Source of the DNA: Enterobacter sp. ENT03
GTDB lineage: Bacteria > Pseudomonadota > Gammaproteobacteria > Enterobacterales > Enterobacteriaceae
Reading direction: 5' to 3'
Length of the DNA stretch: 64,000 nucleotides
Assembly (NCBI RefSeq): GCF_019218745.1
Contig: NZ_JAHUXA010000005.1
Location: 124,001 to 188,000, forward strand
The notes under the pieces are model-generated. The model worked only from the letters and a program-made list of their open reading frames with translations. It did no database searches and was not told the DNA's origin. Below, piece after piece: positions 48,283-59,033 of the stretch (position 1 is the stretch's first letter; each line of letters starts with the position of its first letter). The position numbers and the translations under genes are program-made.

Positions 48283-49284
48283 ATGAAACCACGAAAACTA
48301 ACAGAAGCCGATGTCACGGCAGAATCGGTGTTTATGCTGCAACGACGTCAGGTACTAAAAACGCTGGGCATCAGTGCTACCGCCCTTTCTCTTTCCTCTA
48401 CAGCCCATGCTGATCTGCTGAGCTGGTTTAAAGGTAATGATCGGCCAAAAGCGCCCGCCGGGAAGCCGCTGGACTTTAATAAACCTGATGAATGGCAGAG
48501 TAAACTTTCTCTGACGCCTGAAGAAAAAGTTACGGGCTACAATAATTTTTACGAATTTGGCCTCGATAAAGCCGATCCGGCGGCGAATGCCGGTAGCATG
48601 AAAACCGATCCCTGGACGCTGACCATCAGTGGCGAAGTGGCAAAGCCGCTGACCCTTGATCATGATGCGCTGACGACGCGCTTTCCACTTGAAGAGCGCA
48701 TTTATCGTATGCGCTGCGTGGAAGCCTGGTCGATGGTGGTGCCGTGGATCGGCTTCCCGCTGCATAAACTTCTCGCGCTGGTTGAACCCACCAGCGATGC
48801 AAAGTATGTGGCGTTCGAAACCTTATATTCCCCTGACGAAATGCCCGGTCAGAAAGATCGCTTTATCGGCGGCGGCCTGAAATACCCTTATGTTGAAGGA
48901 CTGCGTATAGATGAAGCCATGCATCCGCTGACGCTGTTAACCGTCGGGGTCTACGGTAAAGCCCTGCCGCCGCAAAACGGCGCGCCGGTTCGCCTGACCG
49001 TACCGTGGAAATATGGCTTTAAGGGCATTAAATCCATTGTCAGCATTAAGCTGACCCGTGAACGGCCCCCTACCACCTGGAACCTGTCGGCACCCAACGA
49101 ATACGGCTTTTTTGCCAACGTGAATCCGCATGTCGATCACCCGCGCTGGTCGCAGGCTACGGAGCGTTTTATTGGCTCCGGCGGGGTGCTGGATGTGAAT
49201 CGTCAGCCAACGTTGTTGTTTAATGGCTACGCCGATGAAGTGGCATCCCTTTATAAGGGCATGGATTTACGGGAGAACTTTTAA
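48283..49284 (+). CDS. msrP: Methionine-sulfoxide reductase catalytic subunit MsrP
   Basis: A 333-residue periplasmic molybdoenzyme (formerly YedY) that repairs oxidised methionines in envelope proteins. The N-terminal Tat signal contains QRRQVLK followed by a hydrophobic stretch to STAHA (about 44). The Mo-cofactor Cys lies in [20 protein letters not shown] (about residue 146), and the C-terminal part contains [13 protein letters not shown]. Its stop directly abuts the msrQ start. In E. coli K-12 msrPQ sits elsewhere (beside yedWV); the csrD-aroQ location is that of Salmonella and Klebsiella relatives as I recall. Confidence 0.96.
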   Translation: MKPRKLTEADVTAESVFMLQRRQVLKTLGISATALSLSSTAHADLLSWFKGNDRPKAPAGKPLDFNKPDEWQSKLSLTPEEKVTGYNNFYEFGLDKADPAANAGSMKTDPWTLTISGEVAKPLTLDHDALTTRFPLEERIYRMRCVEAWSMVVPWIGFPLHKLLALVEPTSDAKYVAFETLYSPDEMPGQKDRFIGGGLKYPYVEGLRIDEAMHPLTLLTVGVYGKALPPQNGAPVRLTVPWKYGFKGIKSIVSIKLTRERPPTTWNLSAPNEYGFFANVNPHVDHPRWSQATERFIGSGGVLDVNRQPTLLFNGYADEVASLYKGMDLRENF

Positions 49285-49884
49285 ATGCGTTTGACGGCAA
49301 AACAGGTAACGGGGCTGAAAGTGGTGCTGCATCTTGCCGGGCTGTTGCCGTTGCTGTGGCTTTTCTGGGCGGCCAGCCAGGGCTACTTCAGCGCCGATCC
49401 GGCGAAAGATATTCAGCATTTTACCGGCCGGATGGCGTTAAAATTTCTGCTCGGCTCGCTGCTGATCACGCCGTTGGCCCGCTATGCAAAGCAACCGTTG
49501 TTGATCCGCACCCGCCGCCTGCTGGGGCTGTGGTGTTTTGCGTGGGCCAGCCTGCACCTGGTGAGTTACGTCATGCTGGAGTTGGGTATCAATAATCTCA
49601 GTCTGCTGGGTCAGGAACTGGTGTCCCGTCCGTATCTGACGCTCGGCGGTATTAGCTGGCTGATCCTGCTGGCGATGGCGCTGACTTCAACTCAGGCATT
49701 GATGCGAAAAATGGGCAGAAACTGGCAACGTCTGCACAATTTCGTTTATCTGGTGGCGATCCTCGCCCCCATTCATTATTTGTGGTCCGTAAAGGTGTTA
49801 TCCCCTCAACCTGTCCTCTATGCCGCCGCCGCGCTGGTGCTTTTAGCCTGGCGTTATAAGAAGTTCCGTCAATGGTGGCAATAG
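49285..49884 (+). CDS. msrQ: Heme-binding subunit MsrQ
   Basis: A 199-residue inner-membrane b-type heme protein (formerly YedZ) that passes electrons from the quinone pool or flavin reductase to MsrP. About six hydrophobic helices carry the conserved histidines in [20 protein letters not shown] and [22 protein letters not shown]. It is immediately adjacent to msrP without a gap. Confidence 0.95.
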   Translation: MRLTAKQVTGLKVVLHLAGLLPLLWLFWAASQGYFSADPAKDIQHFTGRMALKFLLGSLLITPLARYAKQPLLIRTRRLLGLWCFAWASLHLVSYVMLELGINNLSLLGQELVSRPYLTLGGISWLILLAMALTSTQALMRKMGRNWQRLHNFVYLVAILAPIHYLWSVKVLSPQPVLYAAAALVLLAWRYKKFRQWWQ

Positions 49885-50118
49885 TGTATGGTTCTGTGCA
49901 CTTTCCCGCAGTTCTTCTGTCATCCGCTGTCATTTACTGGATAGCGGTTGATAATCTTCCCTGATAAGACCAGTATTTAGCTGCCAAATGCTACGAAATC
50001 GTTATAATGTGCGACTTTGGTTTTGCCAACAGGGTTTTTTGGACTCTGAAAAGGTGACAACCGGGCAACGAAGGTATATTTTGTAATTTACCGGAGTATT
50101 GCAGGAGATAGCAGCACG

Positions 50119-50571
50119 ATGGCGGACAAGTTGCACATTTTGCTCTTAAACGGCCCTAATCTGAATATGCTGGGCACACGCGAGCCAGAGAAGTATGGCA
50201 CCCTCACGCTTAACGAAATTGTTACGTCTTTAAGCCAGGAAGCCGAGGCGCTCAACGTGTCTTTGTCGCATTTACAGTCAAACGCAGAGTACGCACTCAT
50301 CGACCGTATTCATCAGGCTAAAGACAATGTCGACTATATCCTGATCAATCCGGCCGCGTTTACGCACACCAGCGTCGCGCTGCGCGATGCCCTGCTTGCC
50401 GTGAGTATCCCGTTTATCGAGATCCACCTGAGCAACGTGCATGCGCGTGAGCCGTTTCGCCATCACTCCTATCTCTCCGATATCGCTGCTGGCGTCATCT
50501 GCGGATTAGGCGCTGACGGTTATACATACGCTTTACAGACGGCGGTAAAACGCTTGTCACAATCACACTAA
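50119..50571 (+). CDS. aroQ: 3-Dehydroquinate dehydratase, type II
   Basis: A 150-residue type II dehydroquinase, third step of the shikimate pathway. Motifs are [19 protein letters not shown], with the catalytic Tyr and Arg of the lid, [15 protein letters not shown], and [18 protein letters not shown] with the catalytic His (about 102). E. coli K-12 has only the type I enzyme AroD annotated as such, so this enzyme may be redundant. It is 21 bp upstream of accB and probably cotranscribed or part of its leader. Confidence 0.96.
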   Translation: MADKLHILLLNGPNLNMLGTREPEKYGTLTLNEIVTSLSQEAEALNVSLSHLQSNAEYALIDRIHQAKDNVDYILINPAAFTHTSVALRDALLAVSIPFIEIHLSNVHAREPFRHHSYLSDIAAGVICGLGADGYTYALQTAVKRLSQSH

Positions 50572-50592
50572 ACAAGAGTACGGAACCCACTC

Positions 50593-51063
50593 ATGGATAT
50601 TCGTAAGATTAAAAAACTGATCGAGCTGGTTGAAGAATCAGGCATCTCCGAACTGGAAATTTCTGAAGGCGAAGAGTCTGTTCGTATCAGCCGTGCTGCG
50701 CCAAACGTGGGTTATCCCATGATGCAGCAGGCTTATGCCGCACCGATGATGCAACAGCCAGCTCTGGCTAACGCTGTTGCACCTGCCGCCACCCCAACAA
50801 TGGAAGCGCCGGCAGCAGCAGAAATCAGTGGCCACATCGTACGTTCCCCGATGGTCGGGACGTTCTACCGCACCCCAAGCCCGGACGCAAAAGCGTTCAT
50901 CGAAGTGGGCCAGAAAGTGAATGCGGGCGACACCCTGTGCATCGTTGAAGCCATGAAAATGATGAACCAGATCGAAGCTGACAAATCCGGTGTGGTGAAA
51001 GCCATTCTGGTAGAAAGCGGCCAACCGGTAGAATTTGACGAGCCTCTGGTCGTCATCGAATAA
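50593..51063 (+). CDS. accB: Biotin carboxyl carrier protein of acetyl-CoA carboxylase
   Basis: The 156-residue BCCP subunit. An N-terminal dimerisation region (1-35) is followed by an Ala/Pro-rich flexible linker (about 40-75) and the biotinyl domain (about 80-156) with Lys122 in [13 protein letters not shown], the biotin attachment site. Length and lysine position match E. coli. accC follows after ten bases. Confidence 0.98.
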   Translation: MDIRKIKKLIELVEESGISELEISEGEESVRISRAAPNVGYPMMQQAYAAPMMQQPALANAVAPAATPTMEAPAAAEISGHIVRSPMVGTFYRTPSPDAKAFIEVGQKVNAGDTLCIVEAMKMMNQIEADKSGVVKAILVESGQPVEFDEPLVVIE

Positions 51064-51073
51064 CGAGGCGAAC

Positions 51074-52423
51074 ATGCTGGATAAAATTGTCATTGCTAAC
51101 CGCGGCGAGATTGCTCTGCGTATTCTTCGTGCCTGTAAAGAACTGGGTATCAAGACTGTCGCCGTGCACTCGACGGCGGATCGCGATTTAAAACACGTAT
51201 TGCTGGCGGACGAAACGGTTTGTATCGGCCCGGCACCGTCCGTAAAAAGCTATCTCAACATTCCGGCGATCATCAGCGCAGCTGAAATCACCGGTGCAGC
51301 AGCCATTCATCCGGGTTACGGCTTCCTCTCTGAGAACGCCAACTTTGCTGAACAGGTTGAACGCTCTGGCTTTATCTTTATCGGCCCGAAAGCTGACACT
51401 ATCCGCCTGATGGGCGACAAAGTGTCGGCCATTACCGCCATGAAGAAAGCAGGCGTGCCGACCGTACCAGGTTCTGACGGCCCACTGGGCGACGATATGG
51501 ATGCTAACCGTGCCCATGCAAAACGCATTGGCTATCCGGTGATCATTAAGGCGTCCGGCGGCGGCGGCGGTCGCGGTATGCGCGTTGTACGCGGTGATGC
51601 CGAACTGGCGCAGTCCATCTCCATGACCAAAGCTGAAGCGAAAGCGGCGTTCAGCAATGACATGGTGTACATGGAAAAATACCTGGAAAACCCTCGCCAC
51701 ATCGAAATTCAGGTGCTGGCTGATGGTCAGGGTAACGCCATTTATCTGGCCGAGCGTGACTGCTCTATGCAGCGTCGCCACCAGAAAGTCGTTGAAGAAG
51801 CGCCAGCACCGGGCATTACCCCGGAACTGCGTAAATTCATCGGTGAACGTTGCTCTAAAGCTTGTATCGACATCGGCTACCGTGGCGCGGGTACTTTCGA
51901 GTTCCTGTTCGAAAACGGCGAGTTCTACTTCATTGAGATGAACACCCGTATCCAGGTGGAGCATCCGGTAACCGAAATGATCACCGGTGTGGATCTGATC
52001 AAAGAGCAGCTGCGTATCGCCGCAGGTCAGCCGCTGTCCATCAAACAGGAAGACGTGACGGTTAAAGGTCATGCGGTCGAATGCCGTATTAACGCCGAAG
52101 ATCCGAACACCTTCCTGCCAAGCCCTGGCAAGATCACCCGTTTCCATGCGCCAGGCGGTTTTGGCGTGCGCTGGGAATCGCATATTTACGCCGGTTATAC
52201 TGTACCGCCGTACTATGACTCCATGATCGGTAAGCTGATCTGCTATGGCGAAACCCGCGACGTGGCGATTGCCCGCATGAAGAATGCGCTGCAGGAGCTG
52301 ATCATCGATGGCATCAAAACCAACGTTGATCTGCAAACCCGCATCATGAATGACGAGAACTTCCAGCACGGTGGCACCAACATCCACTATCTGGAGAAGA
52401 AGCTCGGACTTCAGGAGAAGTAA
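51074..52423 (+). CDS. accC: Biotin carboxylase of acetyl-CoA carboxylase
   Basis: A 449-residue ATP-grasp enzyme that carboxylates BCCP-biotin using bicarbonate. Motifs are [14 protein letters not shown]-type [18 protein letters not shown] at the N-terminus, the flexible glycine loop [11 protein letters not shown] (about 159-169), [26 protein letters not shown] with metal-binding Glu and catalytic Arg, and [13 protein letters not shown]. The start at 51074 ([12 protein letters not shown]) gives the exact E. coli length; the frame is open 13 codons further upstream inside accB. A terminator follows. Confidence 0.98.
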   Translation: MLDKIVIANRGEIALRILRACKELGIKTVAVHSTADRDLKHVLLADETVCIGPAPSVKSYLNIPAIISAAEITGAAAIHPGYGFLSENANFAEQVERSGFIFIGPKADTIRLMGDKVSAITAMKKAGVPTVPGSDGPLGDDMDANRAHAKRIGYPVIIKASGGGGGRGMRVVRGDAELAQSISMTKAEAKAAFSNDMVYMEKYLENPRHIEIQVLADGQGNAIYLAERDCSMQRRHQKVVEEAPAPGITPELRKFIGERCSKACIDIGYRGAGTFEFLFENGEFYFIEMNTRIQVEHPVTEMITGVDLIKEQLRIAAGQPLSIKQEDVTVKGHAVECRINAEDPNTFLPSPGKITRFHAPGGFGVRWESHIYAGYTVPPYYDSMIGKLICYGETRDVAIARMKNALQELIIDGIKTNVDLQTRIMNDENFQHGGTNIHYLEKKLGLQEK

Positions 52424-52465
52424 CGGTTAATGCCGACAGTTTGTCGGCCTGACCCTTACAGGCTT

Positions 52466-52501
52466 AAACGCCGGACTTTCATCGAAAGCCCGGCGTTTTT
52501 A
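52466..52501 (+). terminator. accBC terminator
   Basis: CGCCGG-ACTTTC-atc-GAAAG-CCCGGCG hairpin followed by TTTTT. It sits next to the convergent end of the sugar operon. Confidence 0.88.
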
Positions 52502-52508
52502 TTGGCGC

Positions 52509-53555
52509 TTAGCAGTAACCCGCAATTTCCTCTTTGAGCGCCCTTATCTCTGCCTCTCCTTCCACAATACCCAGCTCAAAGCAGTAATCTATCGTTTCGC
52601 CAGGCTGGATAAACGCCAGACGCCCCTTCGCTCGTTCTTTGTCACGCCCATCCGGAAAGCTGTTACTGACTTCAAGGCCCATCACATATTCACCCGCGCC
52701 CAAATTCTTCCACTGAATAAAATTCGGTAATGCCCGGGTGCTGAATTTTTCGTAAATTCCCCATCCTAACTGGTGATTAATCAGGGCAACTTTGGACATC
52801 CCGTCATCATTACTGTTGAGCGCCATGTAATAAACCTGTTCTGCAAATCCTGGCTGCGGTCCGGTGATATTCAAATGTTGCGCTAACCCCTCTTCTGCTT
52901 CCGGCGTACGCGGCACGATACTTTTTGCTGACAGGATAATTTCCGCCTCCGGAGACAATAACGGCCAGCCATAATTAAAGTGATACAGAATTTGCAACGG
53001 CTGGGCGGTGAATCCGTGATTGGTTACTTTATCCGTAATATGCAGAACGTTTTCGCCACAGGTACAACGAATCGTTCTTTCCAGCGTCAGATTCTCACCA
53101 AACAGTCGAGTTTCACGTATTTTGCCATTGATAATAAATTCAATACCGCGATCGGTACGTTCTGTGCGGTAGCCAACCTCCTCCGCTGGCGTTGCGGCCA
53201 ACCTCCCGTGTAACCCCAGCATTTCACCCTGATCTTCACAGGGCGTGCCGATATAGCTCAACCCACAGGTAGTTAGCCATCCCCCATAGAAACTACGCAG
53301 AAAACCATTACCCTGTGGCTCAAAAAAGGTGGGAGCGACCATCCCATTAGGCGTAATGAAAGAGATCGCCGTGTCTTTATAGCTGGCCCAGGCAATGTCC
53401 AGCGCACGATCTTTCACCACGGTGAATGTCAGCCCAGCACCGGTACGAACATCAAACGCCTCCGTGCCTTTCGCTCTGCCACTACGCAACTCATAGTGTT
53501 TAATACCCGCTACCTGAGAAAGATCACCAATCCACGAATTAAAATTATTTTTCAT
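52509..53555 (-). CDS. DUF4432 (aldose 1-epimerase-like) protein
   Basis: A 348-residue protein that fits the DUF4432 family of galactose-mutarotase-like beta-sandwich proteins. Visible features are GAGLTFTVVKDRALDIAWASYKDTAISFITPNG (the entry strand with the RALDI sugar-binding arginine region), GGWLTTCGLSYIG, LHGRLAATPAEEVGY with the conserved His, and PLQILYHFNYGWPLLSPEAEI with the second His. It probably acts on the anomeric state, or epimerises, the imported sugar (inference). It is the last gene of the aldolase-transporter-kinase operon; its ATG overlaps the upstream kinase stop (ATGA), so the two are coupled. Exact chemistry unknown. Confidence 0.8.
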   Translation of the reverse strand: MKNNFNSWIGDLSQVAGIKHYELRSGRAKGTEAFDVRTGAGLTFTVVKDRALDIAWASYKDTAISFITPNGMVAPTFFEPQGNGFLRSFYGGWLTTCGLSYIGTPCEDQGEMLGLHGRLAATPAEEVGYRTERTDRGIEFIINGKIRETRLFGENLTLERTIRCTCGENVLHITDKVTNHGFTAQPLQILYHFNYGWPLLSPEAEIILSAKSIVPRTPEAEEGLAQHLNITGPQPGFAEQVYYMALNSNDDGMSKVALINHQLGWGIYEKFSTRALPNFIQWKNLGAGEYVMGLEVSNSFPDGRDKERAKGRLAFIQPGETIDYCFELGIVEGEAEIRALKEEIAGYC

Positions 53556-54514
53556 CGTGCCGCTTCCTGAGCTGCCCTATTTTGACGGCAGATAAAATCA
53601 TCGATCTCATCAAGCCGGGAAGTACCTTCCATAGGGCCTTGCTTTGTCACCGCCAGCGCACCGCAGGCATTCGCATAGTGCAGCGCCTGATGCGCATCGA
53701 ATCCGAGCTGACGGCAGGCGATGTAAGCCCCGCCAAAACAGTCTCCTGCGCCGGTAGGATCGACCTCTTGTACCGGGTAGCTATCAACATGAAAATATTC
53801 TGTAGAAGAGTAATAACTCGCCCCTTTATTACCACGCTTAACAATCACCTCTTTAATGCCGTCATCAAGGAAACCTTCAATAGCGCGATCTGGCGTAGAG
53901 TGTGGCGATAACAGCAATATTTCCCCTTCACTGGGCATATAAATATCCGTTAATTCGAGGACAAAGTGCAATGCATCACGCATTTCAGGTATATCGAGCA
54001 TTTCTTTACGAATATTAGGATCGAAAGAGATAATGCCGCCATTCTCTTTTACCATCGTCACCGCTTTTTTTACCGCATCCACCATGTGGAATGAAAATAA
54101 CGATGACCCCATAATATGAAAGTGAGTACAGTCCTTCAGGAGATTTTCATCTACATGCTGCGCGGATAATTTACCGCAGGCAGCATTTTTGATATTAAAA
54201 ATAAAATCACGATCGCCAGAGTGATGATAGGTAACAAATGCGCTACCGGTAGCTTCCATAGGCAATACTGAAATACCGCGAATATCGACACCATCTGCCG
54301 CCAGACGATGCATATTTATGTCGCCAAAACCATCATTTCCAACGCAACTGATAATGCCGCATGGAACGCCAAGGCGCGTTACCTGATCGATAAAAATAGC
54401 AGGCGCGCCGCTGGGATACGGGCCATTCCACACGCCGGGTTGATCAAACGGCTGACCAATTTTACTCGCCATAATTTCAACCAGAATTTCCCCAATAGTG
54501 AAAATTTTACTCAT
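53552..54514 (-). CDS. PfkB-family ketose kinase, operon copy
   Basis: A 320-residue carbohydrate kinase of the ribokinase/PfkB family. N-terminal IGEILVEIMASKIGQPF, then GPYPSGAPAIFIDQVTRLG (PfkB signature 1 region with glycines), FDPNIRKEMLDIPEM, and the C-terminal VDPTGAGDCFGGAY (signature 2 with the catalytic Asp in GAGD). By context it phosphorylates the sugar brought by the ABC system, or its monophosphate. A paralogue lies at 60166-61125; both keep HIMGSSLFSF and FDPNIRKEML, suggesting similar ligands. It lies 17 bp after the permease gene. Confidence 0.88.
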   Translation of the reverse strand: MSKIFTIGEILVEIMASKIGQPFDQPGVWNGPYPSGAPAIFIDQVTRLGVPCGIISCVGNDGFGDINMHRLAADGVDIRGISVLPMEATGSAFVTYHHSGDRDFIFNIKNAACGKLSAQHVDENLLKDCTHFHIMGSSLFSFHMVDAVKKAVTMVKENGGIISFDPNIRKEMLDIPEMRDALHFVLELTDIYMPSEGEILLLSPHSTPDRAIEGFLDDGIKEVIVKRGNKGASYYSSTEYFHVDSYPVQEVDPTGAGDCFGGAYIACRQLGFDAHQALHYANACGALAVTKQGPMEGTSRLDEIDDFICRQNRAAQEAAR

Positions 54515-54531
54515 TTTATTATTCCTTGAAA

Positions 54532-55521
54532 TTAGCTGCGTTTTCTTTTATTTCTGACATCAACATAAACGGCGACAAGAATGACGAGTCCTTTAACCAC
54601 CATTTGGTAAAAATAAGGCACATTCATTAAGTTCATTCCATTATTAATTACGCCGATAGTGAGTGCGCCGATCATGGTGCCGATCACCGTGCCATAACCA
54701 CCATTCAGGCTGGTGCCGCCCAGCACTGCCGCCGCGATTGCGTCCAGTTCATAACTCAGCGCAGAGTTGGGTTGCCCTGAATAGAGACGTGAGGCAAGGA
54801 TCATGCCGCTGATACCCGCCAGCACCGCCGTGATCATAAACACCTGTATCTTCAGACGAACGACATTGATGCCCGAATATACCGCCGCTTCTTTATTACC
54901 TCCCGTAATATAAATTTTTCGACCAAAGGCTGTTTTAGTCAGAATAAAATGGTTCACCAACAGTAAAATCACTAAAATCCAGATCGGGACGGGGATATAA
55001 AGAAATTCACCGTTACCGAGCGCCAGAAAGGCATCGTTTTTAATCATGATTGGCGTACCATCCGTGACAATGTACGCAATGCCCCGGAAGATCCCCATCG
55101 TTGCAACGGTAACAATAAATGAAGGTATTCCCGCCAGGGCTGTTAGCCCGCCATTTATCATGCCTAAACCCAGTGCGGCGATAATTGACAGTGGCACCAG
55201 TAAAATGAAAGGGACACCCCATGACGCGCCCAGTGCCGCAAAAGTGCCCGTTAAAGCAATAGTGGAACCTACTGACAAATCAATATCACCAAGTAATAAT
55301 ACATAGGTCATGCCATAAGCGGTAATCGCAATAATTGAAACCTGAAGGATGATGTTTGTAATATTATTGGTAGTGAAAAAACTGTCATTCATAAAACTAA
55401 ACAGGAAAATCAATACCACCATTCCACCCAGGATCCCCCCATATTGCTTAAAAGCTTTTTTAAGGCCATTCACTACGGGCATACTATTGCGATTTCCTAT
55501 AGCCAGGGTTTTCTCTGTCAT
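54532..55521 (-). CDS. ABC sugar permease (RbsC type)
   Basis: A 329-residue inner-membrane permease of the BPD_transp_2 (ribose/xylose/galactose) family with 8-10 hydrophobic helices. Typical pieces are YGMTYVLLLGDIDLSVGSTIALTGT, the coupling-type motif GGLTALAGIPSFIVTVATMGIFRGIAY, and LDAIAAAVLGGTSLNGGYGTVIGTMIGAL. It lies immediately downstream of the ATPase gene without a gap, and pairs with it and the binding protein. Confidence 0.94.
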   Translation of the reverse strand: MTEKTLAIGNRNSMPVVNGLKKAFKQYGGILGGMVVLIFLFSFMNDSFFTTNNITNIILQVSIIAITAYGMTYVLLLGDIDLSVGSTIALTGTFAALGASWGVPFILLVPLSIIAALGLGMINGGLTALAGIPSFIVTVATMGIFRGIAYIVTDGTPIMIKNDAFLALGNGEFLYIPVPIWILVILLLVNHFILTKTAFGRKIYITGGNKEAAVYSGINVVRLKIQVFMITAVLAGISGMILASRLYSGQPNSALSYELDAIAAAVLGGTSLNGGYGTVIGTMIGALTIGVINNGMNLMNVPYFYQMVVKGLVILVAVYVDVRNKRKRS

Positions 55522-57021
55522 TTAACGCACTCCTGTTGCAGCAGCCATCACTTGCGTCTGGGTTAAATTTTCACATGAATAAATCTCAGCAATCTTTTTA
55601 TTGCGCATCACCACCAGACGATCGCTTAGAGCCATCACCTCTGGCAGTTCCGAGGAAACCAGAATAATTGCCGTACCTGATGCTGCCAGTTGACGTATTA
55701 CGTTATAAATTTCAAATTTTGCGCCAACGTCAACACCGCGCGTTGGCTCATCAAGAAGCAAAATACGCGGGGTTTTTTCCAGCCATTTCGACAACACAAT
55801 CTTTTGCTGATTGCCACCGCTTAAAGCGCCAACCGTTTGGTGAATCGAACTTACTTTAGTGTTCATTCGGGCTATCGATTTCAGCGTCTGCTCTTCTTCC
55901 TGCCGATGGTTAATCAATCCCATCCTTGATGCGTTAAACTGAAACGCGACGTGATGAGTGTTCATATTCACATCGTGCATCACCACCAGTCCCTGTTCCT
56001 TACGGTTTTCCGTCACAAAGGCAATCCCCTGATCAATCGCCTGCTTCGGGTTCGCGATCGTCACTTCTTTACCATCAATCAGCAGTGTCCCCTGATATGA
56101 AACCAGCCCAAAAAGCGCTTTCATCACATCGGAACGTCCCGCGCCGACTAAGCCGAAAAAGCCCAGCACTTCACCTGGCCGCACGGCAAAACTGACATCG
56201 TGGAAAAACGTGGGGTGGCTAAGATTTCTGACTTCAAGTTTTGCGGCAATATCTTCATCCGGTTTTTCGCCGATGCGCGGTGGCCAGATATTTTTCATTT
56301 CTCGCCCGACCATCTGCGCGATCAGATGTTGAATATCACTGTGTTTTTTCTCATGCGTGGCAATATATTCACCATCACGGATAACGGATATATCATCAGA
56401 AATGCGCATGATTTCATCCATCCGATGCGAAATATAAATTACCGCACTTCCCCGCTGTTTTAATTTTGCAATGATTTTAAAGAGAATATCTGCTTCATTA
56501 TCGCTCAATGAGGATGTTGGCTCATCCATAATGACCACATCAGCCGGATAACTTAATGCCTTGGCAATTTCTACTAACTGGCGATGTGCCATCGACATAT
56601 GACCCACCGTTTCTTGTGGATCCAGAGGAATGTCAAGTTCAGCTAATAACTCCTGACAATCCGCGAGCAATTTTTTATCATTAATAATACCGCAACGTAC
56701 AGGCTCGTTATTGGCATAAATATTTTCCGCTACCGTCATGTTATTACTCAGGCTTAATTCCTGAAAAATAATGGCGATACCCAGTCTGCGTGAATGCTGC
56801 GGGCTATTAATAGTTATTTTTTTGCCGTGTAGGGTTATCGTTCCTTGTGTCGGAGGGTAAACGCCCGCAAGAATTTTCATTAGCGTTGATTTTCCCGCGC
56901 CGTTCTCACCCAGTAAGGTATGCACACGTCCTTTGCGCAGGGTAAGCGTAATATCCTTCAGCGCCTGAACATGACCAAACGTCTTGGTGATATGGGAAAT
57001 CTCAAGAATAACATCTGTCAT
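55522..57021 (-). CDS. ABC sugar importer ATPase (RbsA type, duplicated)
   Basis: A 499-residue double ATPase. The first nucleotide-binding half has Walker A GENGAGKSTLMKILAG, signature VGHMSMAHRQLVEIAKAL and Walker B DVVIMDEPTSSL. The second half has the degenerate Walker A GLVGAGRSDVMKALFG, signature GALSGGNQQKIVLSKWL and Walker B RILLLDEPTRGVDVGAK. This layout is standard for ribose-type sugar importers. It is separated from the binding-protein gene by a stable hairpin. Confidence 0.95.
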   Translation of the reverse strand: MTDVILEISHITKTFGHVQALKDITLTLRKGRVHTLLGENGAGKSTLMKILAGVYPPTQGTITLHGKKITINSPQHSRRLGIAIIFQELSLSNNMTVAENIYANNEPVRCGIINDKKLLADCQELLAELDIPLDPQETVGHMSMAHRQLVEIAKALSYPADVVIMDEPTSSLSDNEADILFKIIAKLKQRGSAVIYISHRMDEIMRISDDISVIRDGEYIATHEKKHSDIQHLIAQMVGREMKNIWPPRIGEKPDEDIAAKLEVRNLSHPTFFHDVSFAVRPGEVLGFFGLVGAGRSDVMKALFGLVSYQGTLLIDGKEVTIANPKQAIDQGIAFVTENRKEQGLVVMHDVNMNTHHVAFQFNASRMGLINHRQEEEQTLKSIARMNTKVSSIHQTVGALSGGNQQKIVLSKWLEKTPRILLLDEPTRGVDVGAKFEIYNVIRQLAASGTAIILVSSELPEVMALSDRLVVMRNKKIAEIYSCENLTQTQVMAAATGVR

Positions 57022-57034
57022 AGTTACCTCAGAA

Positions 57035-57067
57035 ACACAACAAAACGCACTCTGCGCTTTGTTGTGT
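57035..57067 (-). other. Intercistronic hairpin between binding protein and ATPase genes
   Basis: A 14-bp stem (in the mRNA ACACAACAAAGCGC paired with GCGUUUUGUUGUGU, one G-U pair, five-base loop), without T-tract. Comparable hairpins after binding-protein genes protect the upstream mRNA and raise binding-protein output (inference). Confidence 0.7.
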
Positions 57068-57081
57068 GGTGAAGATAATGG

Positions 57082-57972
57082 TTATTTCCCTGTATAAACA
57101 CCAGGCTGTACTGGGATCATTTTATCTACCGGCTGGCCATTAAGATGGTCAACGGCAGCATCAATGGCTTTGGCTCCCATCTGGTCTGGATACTGACGGA
57201 TAACTGCAGCGAAGGTTTTTTCACTGTCAACGGCATCGCGCGCTTCTTTCATTCCGTCAAAGCCAATGATCTTAATATTGTCGTTGTGCGCAGATTTCGC
57301 GGCAATTACCGCCGCCAGTGCGGCATCATCGCCAAACCCAAACAATCCGTTAAGATTCGAATTGGCCTGCATGATGTTCTGTGCGGTGGTTAACGCTTCA
57401 GCGCGCGTAATACCGGGCTGTTCTGCAACAATCTTAATATCAGGCGTGTCGGCTAATCCTTTCTTAAAGCCCTCGACTCGCGCCACAACCGATTGCAGCG
57501 CAGGATAGGAAATAATGGCCACCGTCCCTTTACCGTCTAACAGTTTGCCCATTAATTTCCCGGCTTCAACCCCACCGGCATAGTTATCCGTCGCCACGTG
57601 TGCAATGACCGGAACATTCTCGGCAGCAACGTCAACCGTGATAACGGGAATACCGGCTTTATCGGCTTTAATGATCGCCGCGCGAACGCCTTTAGAATCG
57701 ACAGGGGAGATGATAATCGCGTCAACTTTTTTGGTGATGAAATCCTCAACGTCAGAAAGTTGTTTATTCAAATCCTGATTAGCAATTGAGATGTTTAAAT
57801 CAACGTTATCTTTTTTGGCTTCATCTTTCATTGCATTAGCCAGGTCGATATAAAAAGGATGCTGCTGCGTTAATAGTGAAGCACCAATTTTATAGTCTTT
57901 GGCAAGTGAACTTTGTGAAAATAATGCCAGGCTGATTAACATCGCCGGGACGAGTAATTTAACTTTTTTCAT
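57082..57972 (-). CDS. Periplasmic sugar-binding protein (RbsB type)
   Basis: A 296-residue periplasmic binding protein of the ribose/galactose family (Peripla_BP_4). The signal peptide ends near QSSLAKD (about 24). The mature protein shows two Rossmann-like lobes: YKIGASLLTQQHPFYIDLANAMKDEAKK, then DAIIISPVDSKGVRAAIIKADKAGIPVITVDV, and AHVATDNYAGGVEAGKLMG, LFGFGDDAALAAVIAAK, KIIGFDGMKEARDAV. The ligand is not identifiable; Phe and Asp/Asn positions are typical for pyranose or furanose sugars. GAGGA lies upstream of the ATG. An ERIC repeat separates this gene from the aldolase. Confidence 0.93.
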   Translation of the reverse strand: MKKVKLLVPAMLISLALFSQSSLAKDYKIGASLLTQQHPFYIDLANAMKDEAKKDNVDLNISIANQDLNKQLSDVEDFITKKVDAIIISPVDSKGVRAAIIKADKAGIPVITVDVAAENVPVIAHVATDNYAGGVEAGKLMGKLLDGKGTVAIISYPALQSVVARVEGFKKGLADTPDIKIVAEQPGITRAEALTTAQNIMQANSNLNGLFGFGDDAALAAVIAAKSAHNDNIKIIGFDGMKEARDAVDSEKTFAAVIRQYPDQMGAKAIDAAVDHLNGQPVDKMIPVQPGVYTGK

Positions 57973-57992
57973 AAACAGTCCTCATTTTTGTA

Positions 57993-58124
57993 GGGTATAT
58001 ATCCAATGGATTTCGAGTTGCTTCGAGGCGACAAGTGAGCGAATCCCAATGAGCTTACTCTGTAAGTGATTCGGGTGAACGAACGCAGTTAACAAAGAAG
58101 CAGCTTGAAAGACGACGGGTATAA
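57993..58124. repeat. ERIC (IRU) repeat inside the sugar operon
   Basis: A 130-bp palindromic repeat bearing the conserved ERIC core: CAAGTGAGCGAATCCCAATG, GAGCTTACTCTGTAAGTGATTC, GGGTGAACGAACGCAG and the end GCAGCTTGAAAGACGACGGG followed by TATA. It lies in the 157-bp gap between the aldolase and binding-protein genes, so it would be transcribed and could fold into a long hairpin. Confidence 0.9.
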
Positions 58125-58129
58125 CATTC

Positions 58130-59005
<876 letters not shown>

Positions 59006-59033
59006 TTATCTTACAAAACGAAGAAAGAGAATC

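Noticed and set aside
51188-52387. Long antisense open frame of 399 codons opposite accC
   Set aside because: It mirrors a strongly conserved gene, has no family-like motifs and no ribosome binding site; long antisense frames are common opposite GC-rich conserved genes.
58030-58124. ERIC region considered as a tRNA-like or sRNA gene
   Set aside because: The sequence matches the ERIC core, and no cloverleaf or separate promoter is evident.
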